Below, in pieces: positions 7,196 through 13,894 of a stretch of DNA of 22,382 nucleotides. The notes below the pieces were generated by a model that was given only the letters and a program-made list of their open reading frames with translations, ran no database searches and had not been told where the DNA came from. The position numbers and the translations under genes are program-made. Every line of letters begins with the position of its first letter. Positions within the stretch are counted from its first letter, which is position 1. The DNA is from an uncultured Clostridium sp. Lineage in GTDB: Bacteria; Bacillota; Clostridia; TANB77; CAG-508. The stretch is taken from the NCBI GenBank assembly GCA_945874585.1, contig CAMCHB010000006.1, positions 1 to 22,382 on the forward strand. The letters are read 5' to 3'.

Positions 7196-8257
7196 TTATG
7201 TCTCTTTTACTTCTGTTTTCTTAATTTTTTGTAATGTCTCTTCATAAATTTCTAAATCTTCATTCCATTTTTGATAGCTAGAATCTTGCTGATGGCTTTG
7301 AATTTCTCCTGTTTTTTCTAAGCACTCAGTTATGCATTTAGTCACTTTACTAGCTCCTGCTGTATTCAAATGATAACCGCCATCTATGGAATCTTCATCC
7401 CAATCAATATTAGCATGATCCTCTAAATTAAAATAAATCAATCCATTTTGATTAGCATATTCCTGTATTTCATGACTGCGATTTTCAGACAAAGTATACA
7501 AACTTGGAACAGCTGTTAAAATCAACTGTGTATTGTTTTCTTGGCATAAATCTTGAATCTTTTTTAAATACACCAAAGAATCTTCTTGAATTTGTGAGTT
7601 GGTGTCTTTTTCACTTTGCTCCAAAAGTTCACTCTTTTTCGAATTTTTCTTAATTTGTTTTGAAATAACATACCCTTTAAAAGTACTATAATAATCATCA
7701 CGCATTCTACGAAAATCATTAGACTGAATTTGTCCCCATCTACTATGGTAACGCAAAACCGGAAATAAATACGTCAATTTATCATAATTAGACAATTGAA
7801 ATGTTGGATCGTTTAATGCTTCCCATTTTGTCTTTCCCCATTTCATATTATCAAATACTTTTCTGGTTGCCAATTCATCTGCCTTAACAGCATTAAATGT
7901 CTCATTCATATCCAAAATAACAAATTTAGGATGTTGATACTGCAATGCTTCTTTTAAGATATAATAAGAAATCCATGTACGTTGCCCTGGTGTTGACAAA
8001 CAATATGTTGCATAACCAGTATCTTTCCAAATTTCCATTGGTGAAACACCCATATAAACACTACTATCCCCAATGAATAGAGCATCTAAACTATTTTTTG
8101 GTTCTTCATATAAAGACTTTACTTGATTGGCATCTGAACTATAAGAATGAAACCAATCTGGTAACAAAACCACACTTACCAATTGAAATAAAATTGCACC
8201 AATTAGCAAAAAGGCTATGACACCAATAATTCCTTTTATTTTCTTCATTTTTTCCAT
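7196..8257 (-). CDS. membrane-anchored SGNH-hydrolase-like protein (DltD-like role)
   Basis: Encodes 353 residues. One N-terminal membrane span (about 9-32) anchors an extracytoplasmic domain with SGNH blocks: FIGDSSVYMG with nucleophile Ser65, the Gly region STPGQRT, LDMNETFN with a conserved Asn, and DGGYHLN (292-298) carrying the catalytic Asp/His. Proteins of this type beside MBOAT transferases complete O-acyl transfer to a polymer, as DltD, AlgX and AlgJ do. It is last in the ligase-carrier-MBOAT-SGNH cassette, 20 bases after the MBOAT gene. AGAGGA lies about 10 bases before ATG 8257; the ATG at 8248 is an alternative. It is shorter than, and not clearly orthologous to, classic DltD. Confidence 0.82.
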   Translation of the reverse strand: MEKMKKIKGIIGVIAFLLIGAILFQLVSVVLLPDWFHSYSSDANQVKSLYEEPKNSLDALFIGDSSVYMGVSPMEIWKDTGYATYCLSTPGQRTWISYYILKEALQYQHPKFVILDMNETFNAVKADELATRKVFDNMKWGKTKWEALNDPTFQLSNYDKLTYLFPVLRYHSRWGQIQSNDFRRMRDDYYSTFKGYVISKQIKKNSKKSELLEQSEKDTNSQIQEDSLVYLKKIQDLCQENNTQLILTAVPSLYTLSENRSHEIQEYANQNGLIYFNLEDHANIDWDEDSIDGGYHLNTAGASKVTKCITECLEKTGEIQSHQQDSSYQKWNEDLEIYEETLQKIKKTEVKET

Positions 8258-8277
8258 GTCATTTCATTCCTCTTCTA

Positions 8278-9864
8278 TTAGAATTGTCCATAAATAAAAC
8301 TTTCTGGATTGTATCCTACGCCATAGATTCCGAAAATTAAAATAGCAAAGAACATCAAATAAATCAAGCCCCAACGAAAGACTAAATTTTGTTTTGCCAA
8401 TGTTTCTCGAATCTTGACACCTCTTTCCTGTAAAATACTAACAATTCCAAAAATTGCTACACAGATCGTTAGTACCACAGCATCTGCTTCTGTAAAACCA
8501 AGTTTAAAAATTTCACCGGTTGAAATCGTATCAATTCCTCCAAAGGTTGGAATTGATTTTAGCATTTGGAAAGCAACCCCTAAAGAACTTGCACGGAAAA
8601 TAAGCATGCCGAGACAAACAAATCCAAAGGTTCTTACTTTTTGCCATAATCGATAACTGAAAACATCATTGCGAATATGCAATTTTTGAATGATCCATTG
8701 GCCTAGTGGTGCCAATAACATTCCCAACATCATAATGACATAATAGTATAAGCCATAACAAATATATTTCCAACTAGCGCCATGCCACAAACCATTTCCA
8801 AACCATACAAAGAATAAAGCAAATGCAGCCGGAATCAATTTTCCAATGTGTCCTTTAAACACTTTACGTGCATTGGTTGCAATTTTATTGCACAAAGAAG
8901 AAAAAGACACTGAATAGAATACATAATCTTTTAACCAAGTTCCCAATGTAATATTCCATCTTCTCCAAAACTCTTCCACTGATTTTGAAGCAAATGGTCT
9001 TCGGAAGTTTTCGTCTAATTTTACGCCAAATAGACCAGCCGTTCCTCTAACAATATCCATACAGCCAGAAAATTCTGCATAAATTTGAACCGTATATAAT
9101 ACAATGGCAATGACGATGACAATTCCCTGATATTCTGCATAACTATCAAAAATTGGGTTAACCAACAAAGCAGCTCTGTCCGCAATGACCATTTTCTTGA
9201 AAAAGCCCCACAAAATAAGCTCTGCACTATATTTGATTTGTGTGCCATTGAAAGCATGTCCTTCGTATAATTGATTCCCTAATTTGTCATAACGTCCAAT
9301 TGGTCCTTCTACAATTTGTGGGAAGAAAGATACAAACAAGGCAATTCTGCCCAAGTTCTTATCTGGTGGATATTTTTGACGATAAACATCGATCAAGTAA
9401 CTGGTTGCTTGTAAGGTATAATATGAAATACCAAGTGGCAATATAAAATGCATCTCTGGTATGCTAAACGGAATCGATAATTTGGCTAAAATATGATTTA
9501 AATTTCCGCCAAAAAAGTTTCCATATTTCAATACCATTAAGATACCAAAATTAAAAATCAAACCGACTATGAGCCAGATTTTCTTTTTTTTCTTGGCTTG
9601 TTGTTTGATTTTTTTCTTTTCTTCTCTTGCTAGATTTTGTGTCTTTTGTTTGGTTTCATCATCTATCTTACCTAATTTTAGTCCAAGGAAATAAATAGAA
9701 AGGGTTGTTAAAATCAGAAATATTGTCCATTTTGTACTACTTGCAAAATAGAAAACATAACTGGCTCCTAATAAAACAACCCATCTAAATTTCTTTGGTA
9801 TTGCATAATAGATTAGAAAGATAGCCATAATAAATACGATAAATTCAATTGAATTGATGACCAT
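8278..9864 (-). CDS. MBOAT-family O-acyltransferase (AlgI/DltB-like)
   Basis: Encodes 528 residues with about ten or more membrane spans. Family marks: LPLGISYYTLQ (142-152), FFPQIVEGPIGRYD (180-193), EFSGCMDIVRG, FWRRWNITLGTWLKDYVFY (299-317) and GLWHGASW (358-365) with the invariant His361. The protein takes acyl groups from a cytoplasmic carrier and passes them across the membrane. It is much longer than DltB (about 400) and reads more like AlgI. A very basic loop (about 66-97, with QQAKKKKK) sits after the second hydrophobic stretch. The position that is often His in RRWH is Asn304. RBS AGGAG is upstream of ATG 9864. It begins 10 bases after the carrier gene and is probably translationally coupled. 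Confidence 0.93.
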   Translation of the reverse strand: MVINSIEFIVFIMAIFLIYYAIPKKFRWVVLLGASYVFYFASSTKWTIFLILTTLSIYFLGLKLGKIDDETKQKTQNLAREEKKKIKQQAKKKKKIWLIVGLIFNFGILMVLKYGNFFGGNLNHILAKLSIPFSIPEMHFILPLGISYYTLQATSYLIDVYRQKYPPDKNLGRIALFVSFFPQIVEGPIGRYDKLGNQLYEGHAFNGTQIKYSAELILWGFFKKMVIADRAALLVNPIFDSYAEYQGIVIVIAIVLYTVQIYAEFSGCMDIVRGTAGLFGVKLDENFRRPFASKSVEEFWRRWNITLGTWLKDYVFYSVSFSSLCNKIATNARKVFKGHIGKLIPAAFALFFVWFGNGLWHGASWKYICYGLYYYVIMMLGMLLAPLGQWIIQKLHIRNDVFSYRLWQKVRTFGFVCLGMLIFRASSLGVAFQMLKSIPTFGGIDTISTGEIFKLGFTEADAVVLTICVAIFGIVSILQERGVKIRETLAKQNLVFRWGLIYLMFFAILIFGIYGVGYNPESFIYGQF

Positions 9865-9874
9865 TTGCCTTCTC

Positions 9875-10102
9875 CTACTCCTCTTCTAATCTTTGCACAA
9901 GTGCATATATTGCTTCTGCTGAATTAAAATTCTCTGGTACAACATCAGCTGCTGTAATTTGAATATCGTATTCTTGGTTTAAGGTTGAAACCAAAGAGAC
10001 AATATCAAAAGAATCCAACTCTTCCTCATCAATCAAATGTTGATTGTTTCTAAAATCAACTCCTGGTTTAAATTTTTCTAATAATTCTAATAATTCTTCC
10101 AT
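9875..10102 (-). CDS. acyl/aminoacyl carrier protein (DltC-like)
   Basis: Encodes 75 residues: a small acidic four-helix carrier with the phosphopantetheine site at Ser31 in EEELDSFDIVSL, very like LDSFGTVELL of DltC. The partner ligase would load its substrate onto the prosthetic thiol and the MBOAT would take it from there. Start at 10102 with GAGGGG upstream; 30 bases after the ligase gene and 10 before the MBOAT gene. Its own phosphopantetheinyl transferase is not in the window. Fatty-acid synthesis is an unlikely role because no fab gene is nearby. Confidence 0.92.
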   Translation of the reverse strand: MEELLELLEKFKPGVDFRNNQHLIDEEELDSFDIVSLVSTLNQEYDIQITAADVVPENFNSAEAIYALVQRLEEE

Positions 10103-10132
10103 CTGTTTCCCCTCTTTCTATATGGATAGATT

Positions 10133-11647
10133 TTATAACTGATTTAATTGATTTTTTAACTGTGTACGATCGATTTTTCCACTTGCATTGTGTGGCATTT
10201 GTTCTAATTGATAAATTTGATTTGGTACCATGTATGGCACTAAATTTTGCTTGGCATATTGCATTACTTGTTTTTCATCAATCTGATTGCCTTGGTAAAA
10301 GAAATGAATTTTTTCTTGTTCAGGCTGATAGATACAAGCACAACTTTCCATTCCATTCATATTGTGCATGTTCTCTTCAATCTCGCCTAATTCAATACGA
10401 TAACCCATGTGCTTGATTTGAAAATCTTTACGTGAAACATAAATCAATTCTTTCTGCTCATTATAATACACGATATCTCCTGTTTTGTAAACTATTTCCG
10501 GATAATTCTGTTGCAATGGGTTTTGTACAAATACTTCTTTCGTCTTTTCTGGATTACGATAATAGCCAGATGCTAAGAAAGAACCCCTTGCATATAATTC
10601 ACCTTTTTCACCTATTTGAGTTTCTTTTCCCTGTTCATTGATAACCAGTAAATCACAGTTATTGCATGCCTGTCCGATTGGCAATTTCTCATTTGGTTTA
10701 AGTGGATGTTTCACTTCATAATAAGAACAGATATCAGTTGTTTCGGTTGGACCATATAAATTGGCGAACTGTGCTTTTGGAACTGCTTTCATCCATACAT
10801 TTAAAACTTTTGTTGGCATAACTTCCCCTGCAAACATAATTCGTTTCAAATCTGGTAAAGCTCCCTCTGTTAGAGCTCCCATATTAGCTGCAATAGACAA
10901 AGCAGATGGCACCCAATAGATAGAATTTATTTGGTTATTCTGCAAATATTCTATCAATTTAACAGGAAATGAGAAACACATTTTGGGAATGATGTATAAA
11001 GTAGCACCTGTTCGAATGGTTGTCCATAAATCGGTAATAGACATACTAAAATAAAATGGTGTTTGGCTACCCCAAACCGTATGGGAATCGATATGAAAAG
11101 TTTGAATTACCCAATCCGTATAGGCTAATACGGCTCGATGAGATACCACAACCCCTTTTGGATTTCCTGTAGAGCCTGAAGTAAACAATACATACATAGG
11201 ATCGGTATCAATTTGCTTTCTTTGTCTTTGGGCTAATAATGCTTCATCCGTTTCTTGTCCTAAGCAATCTTCTAAACTCATAACAGGTACTGCCATATTG
11301 CTTTTCCATCTTTTTTCATCAGTTTGATTGGTCATACGCAAAACAGGTTGCAAAGTATGCATCATACTTTGTAATCTTGTCTCTGGAGATTTGATATCTA
11401 ACACAGCATAAAAATTTCCACTATATAAAACGCCAAGCATTGCCTCTATACATGCAATGGTTTTATCCATAAACACGGCAATTGGCTGGTTTGTTTTTCC
11501 AACTTTTCGAGCAATACAAGTTCCAATTTGTTTTGACTCTTTCACTAAATCTTGATAGGTAATTTTCCTTGTTTTATCTACAAAAGCCACTTTTTTAGGA
11601 TATTTTGTGGCCATTTCTTCTAAATTTTTCAATACATTTTTCGTCAT
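10133..11647 (-). CDS. DltA-like adenylating ligase with altered substrate pocket
   Basis: Encodes 504 residues, the length of DltA, and an entire ANL adenylation domain: A3 FTSGSTGNPKGVV (155-167), A5 NLYGPTETTD, A7 YKTGDIVYY, A8 RKDFQIKHMGYRIELGEIE and A10 NASGKIDR with catalytic Lys491. It should form an acyl-adenylate and load the adjacent carrier protein. Two pocket residues differ from DltA. In PFYFSMS, Ser201 stands where DltA has the Asp of FSFDLS that binds the alpha-amino group. In MFAGEVMP, Ala273 stands where DltA has Cys (FCGEVLP), which I recall as linked to D-Ala selectivity. A substrate other than D-Ala, possibly lacking an alpha-amino group, is inferred. AGGAG precedes ATG 11647; first gene of the run, promoter at 11675-11703. 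Confidence 0.88.
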   Translation of the reverse strand: MTKNVLKNLEEMATKYPKKVAFVDKTRKITYQDLVKESKQIGTCIARKVGKTNQPIAVFMDKTIACIEAMLGVLYSGNFYAVLDIKSPETRLQSMMHTLQPVLRMTNQTDEKRWKSNMAVPVMSLEDCLGQETDEALLAQRQRKQIDTDPMYVLFTSGSTGNPKGVVVSHRAVLAYTDWVIQTFHIDSHTVWGSQTPFYFSMSITDLWTTIRTGATLYIIPKMCFSFPVKLIEYLQNNQINSIYWVPSALSIAANMGALTEGALPDLKRIMFAGEVMPTKVLNVWMKAVPKAQFANLYGPTETTDICSYYEVKHPLKPNEKLPIGQACNNCDLLVINEQGKETQIGEKGELYARGSFLASGYYRNPEKTKEVFVQNPLQQNYPEIVYKTGDIVYYNEQKELIYVSRKDFQIKHMGYRIELGEIEENMHNMNGMESCACIYQPEQEKIHFFYQGNQIDEKQVMQYAKQNLVPYMVPNQIYQLEQMPHNASGKIDRTQLKNQLNQL

Positions 11648-11674
11648 TTTTATTCATCTCCTTAAAGCTTATTT

Positions 11675-11703
11675 ATTATATCACGCTTATTGGTCAGGCA
11701 CAA
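11675..11703 (-). promoter_or_regulatory. sigma-A promoter for the Dlt-like cassette and uvrA
   Basis: Minus-strand TTGTGC (11703-11698), 17 bases, TATAAT (11680-11675), 27 bases before the ligase start. The -10 is perfect and the -35 is weak, which leaves room for an activator. No other promoter is evident down to uvrA. Confidence 0.65.
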
Positions 11704-11759
11704 TATTTTACCAAAAGTCTTCACAAAACTTTCATATTTTTACCATTTTGACAAACAAA

Positions 11760-11792
11760 TAACAGCACACTTTTTCTGTAAATGTGCTGTTA
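11760..11792 (-). terminator. hairpin, probable terminator after folD
   Basis: A 10-base inverted repeat (TAACAGCACA at 11760-11769, complement at 11783-11792) with a 13-base loop. The minus-strand tail ATTTGTTTGTC is T-rich but interrupted, so termination may be partial. It lies between the folD stop (11815) and the promoter at 11675-11703. Confidence 0.6.
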
Positions 11793-11814
11793 CTGTTTTT
11801 ATCCTAATTGATTC

Positions 11815-12657
11815 TCATACTTGGCTAGCTGCCTGTATCACATTGTGCATCAACATGGCAATAGTCATAGGTCCTACACCACCTGGTACTGGTGTAATAA
11901 AGGATGCCACAGATTGAACTTTTTCAAAATCGACATCACCAGCTAATTTTCCATCTGGCTTACGATTCATTCCAACATCTATCACAACCGCTCCTTCCTT
12001 AACCATATCCGCTGTTACCAAATTCAATTTTCCCACAGCACTCACCAAAATATCTGCCTTTTGGGTAATTTCTTTTAAATGCTTGGTCCTCGAATGGCAA
12101 ATGGTAACTGTTGCATGTTTTTGTAAAAGGCATTGATAAAGTGGTTTTCCTACAATATTACTTCTGCCTATTATAACAGCTTGTTTTCCTTCTATTGGAA
12201 TCTGGTAAGTCTCTAGCAATTGCATGATACCATAAGCTGTGCACGGAATAAAGCATTTTTGACCTAAGGCTAATTTTCCAACATTGATTGGATGAAATCC
12301 ATCTACATCTTTTTGTGGTGAAATATGATTAAATGCTTGTTGAATATCCATTCCTTTCGGAATAGGACTTTGTAATAGAATCCCATGAATATCCGGTCTT
12401 GCATTTAAAGTATCAATCGTTTCCAATAATTCTTTCATTGAAATAGAATCTGGTAATAAGATTTCTTCAAATGCAATTCCGATTTCTTGACAAGCCTTGC
12501 TTTTGTTTCTGACATAAATTTTGGATGCACTATCCTCTCCTACTTGAATGACAGCAAGTTTTGCTTGAATGCCTTTTTGTTGCAATTTTTTATTCTGTAT
12601 TTTTAGTTTCTCTCGTACTTTTTGAGCACATACTTTTCCGTCTAGTATTTGTGCCAT
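11815..12657 (-). CDS. folD: bifunctional methylenetetrahydrofolate dehydrogenase/cyclohydrolase
   Basis: Encodes 280 residues from MAQILDGK. The ATG at 12657 is chosen because GAGGTGG lies just before it; a GTG three codons upstream overlaps that site. FolD interconverts 5,10-methylene-THF, methenyl-THF and 10-formyl-THF in the cytoplasm. Visible: YVRNKSKACQEIG with the YxxxK catalytic pair Tyr48/Lys52, LLQSPIPKG (94-102), DVDGFHP, the dinucleotide-binding GRSNIVGKP (164-172) and the C-terminal PVPGGVGPMTIAMLM. Full length. It lies 25 bases after thyX, which consumes methylene-THF, so the pair forms a small one-carbon operon. Confidence 0.97.
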   Translation of the reverse strand: MAQILDGKVCAQKVREKLKIQNKKLQQKGIQAKLAVIQVGEDSASKIYVRNKSKACQEIGIAFEEILLPDSISMKELLETIDTLNARPDIHGILLQSPIPKGMDIQQAFNHISPQKDVDGFHPINVGKLALGQKCFIPCTAYGIMQLLETYQIPIEGKQAVIIGRSNIVGKPLYQCLLQKHATVTICHSRTKHLKEITQKADILVSAVGKLNLVTADMVKEGAVVIDVGMNRKPDGKLAGDVDFEKVQSVASFITPVPGGVGPMTIAMLMHNVIQAASQV

Positions 12658-12682
12658 TGTATCCACCTCTTCTATTTTTTAT

Positions 12683-13357
12683 TTACTCTATTTCATCTTC
12701 TATGGTTAGTTTTGCATAATATGCTTCTTTAAAATCTTGGTCATATGCAATATCACCAAATAGCTCTGGCATTTCTGCTTGAAAATATTTAAGCAGAGGA
12801 ATCAACACTTGTCGAATGGCTGGATGTACATTACGTGTTGTGCGTAAGCTTAAAATGTGTTTCCACTCACGAATATTAGCTGTCATGGTGTATTCTGCTG
12901 CAGTTGAATGTGGTAACACTTCACGGCACATATCATTGGTTGCTCCTAAATCTTTCATCTTCATATAGGTTTTTTCGCAATTTTCCATGCCTTCTTTCCA
13001 AGCTTCATAAATCGCTTTATCTTCTATGTAAGCAGGGCGAATGACTGTAATTTCATTTCCAAATTTATCTTTGTTATAACTACAATAACGGGTAGATTCA
13101 ACGGAAAAGCTAGCAAATCTATGACGGGTTAGGTCTTTGTAAGAGCCTACATCGTTATAAATTCTAACTGTTATTTTCTCATGTTCTAAGACAGATTCGT
13201 GTCCCTTGTTCAAGCAGTTTTTGATCAAGTTTTTGTAGCTATCTTCTGTTATTTTTCCTTCTGAACGATAACAAGTACGGCAAGCTCTCTCAATTTTTTT
13301 CATAATTTTTACACCATCAAATTTTTCAACTTTTATCCATGGTTCTACAATTCTCAT
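12683..13357 (-). CDS. thyX: flavin-dependent thymidylate synthase
   Basis: Encodes 224 residues. ThyX makes dTMP from dUMP using methylene-THF as carbon donor and FAD/NADPH as reductant, releasing THF instead of the DHF made by ThyA. The signature RHRxxS is RHRFASFSVESTR at residues 78-90, preceded by GHESVLEHEKIT; a later segment with NIREWKHILSLR and the C-terminal FGDIAYD complete the fold. AAAGGAG lies before ATG 13357. Promoter at 13394-13422; folD follows in the same transcript. Confidence 0.97.
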   Translation of the reverse strand: MRIVEPWIKVEKFDGVKIMKKIERACRTCYRSEGKITEDSYKNLIKNCLNKGHESVLEHEKITVRIYNDVGSYKDLTRHRFASFSVESTRYCSYNKDKFGNEITVIRPAYIEDKAIYEAWKEGMENCEKTYMKMKDLGATNDMCREVLPHSTAAEYTMTANIREWKHILSLRTTRNVHPAIRQVLIPLLKYFQAEMPELFGDIAYDQDFKEAYYAKLTIEDEIE

Positions 13358-13393
13358 ATCTTTTGTCTCCTTTATTTTAAATTTTACGCTTTC

Positions 13394-13422
13394 ATTATAC
13401 TATTACAATTTTTTCATTGCAA
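13394..13422 (-). promoter_or_regulatory. sigma-A promoter for thyX-folD
   Basis: Minus-strand TTGCAA (13422-13417), 17-base spacer and TATAAT (13399-13394), 37 bases before the thyX start and just downstream of the terminator at 13433-13465. Confidence 0.8.
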
Positions 13423-13432
13423 TCCCATACCC

Positions 13433-13465
13433 AAAAAAAAGCCAGAGATTTCTCTCTGGCTTTTT
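13433..13465. terminator. strong rho-independent terminator
   Basis: GCCAGAGA (13441-13448), four-base loop and TCTCTGGC (13453-13460), with A-run and T-run on the two sides; on the minus strand the loop is GAAA, followed by eight T. It insulates thyX from upstream transcription. It also lies exactly where the ATPase remnant loses homology. Confidence 0.92.
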
Positions 13466-13685
13466 CTACAATATTGTCACTTATGCTTTTCATACTTGTT
13501 CTATTTCCTATGTTGTCATATAAATATTTTGTCACTCTTTCTAATACATTTTTATCTGTTATTCCCTTTCTTTGCATTACATCCTTAAATAAAATGGTAT
13601 TATAGATTCCATCTAAAATTAAATTTATGTTTCCTGGGTTTATTTTATATAATTGGACTGCCTGAGGAAATGAACTATACCTTAT
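13466..13685 (-). pseudogene. remnant of an AAA-type ATPase (DUF4143 family)
   Basis: An open minus-strand frame reads YSSFPQAVQLYKINPG, then LDGIYNTILFKDVMQRKGI, then VLERVTKYLYDNIGN and KSISDNI. This is the family-typical stretch (usually LEGIYNTIVLKDVVQR, then DNIGN..S...I) from the middle of AAA ATPases annotated as ATP-binding protein with DUF4143. Upstream, a stop at 13686-13688 removes the P-loop half; downstream, homology ends at about 13471, next to the terminator hairpin. Only about 70 of some 400 residues remain, with no RBS. These ATPases are scattered accessory genes, so this is probably the scar of a lost insertion. The first-methionine frame (13395-13577) is not a real gene. 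Confidence 0.75.
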
Positions 13686-13820
13686 TTAACAAATTTTCCT
13701 AATAAGGGTGGGTCCCATTTTTCCTTCTCCTCTTCTCTTTTTTTACTTAAGTTATTGTAACACATTAGCAAGGGAGAAAAGGGAAAAGTTTGGCTAAATA
13801 CATAGGCAAATCTACTTGTA
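13686..13820. other. intergenic stretch without a recognised gene
   Basis: Between the ATPase remnant and the uvrB promoter. It contains GGGTGGGTCCCA near 13706 and purine/pyrimidine-rich tracts, but I see no coding frame with an RBS, no RNA gene and no clear repeat. The left part may be degraded sequence of the former ATPase gene. Confidence 0.5.
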
Positions 13821-13850
13821 TTGATAATTTACATTCATTCGTGCTATAAT
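13821..13850 (+). promoter_or_regulatory. sigma-A promoter with extended -10 for uvrB
   Basis: TTGATA (13821-13826), 18-base spacer, TATAAT (13845-13850), with TGC directly before the -10 (extended -10). I see no clear SOS box in the surrounding bases, though only by eye. Confidence 0.8.
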
Positions 13851-13894
13851 ATTACTAATTTTGAAAAAATCGTCATATGGAAAGGAAGGATATC

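Noticed and set aside
13395..13577. 60-residue gene upstream of thyX
   Set aside because: Its start lies inside the ATPase remnant and its end runs through a terminator and the thyX promoter; no RBS.
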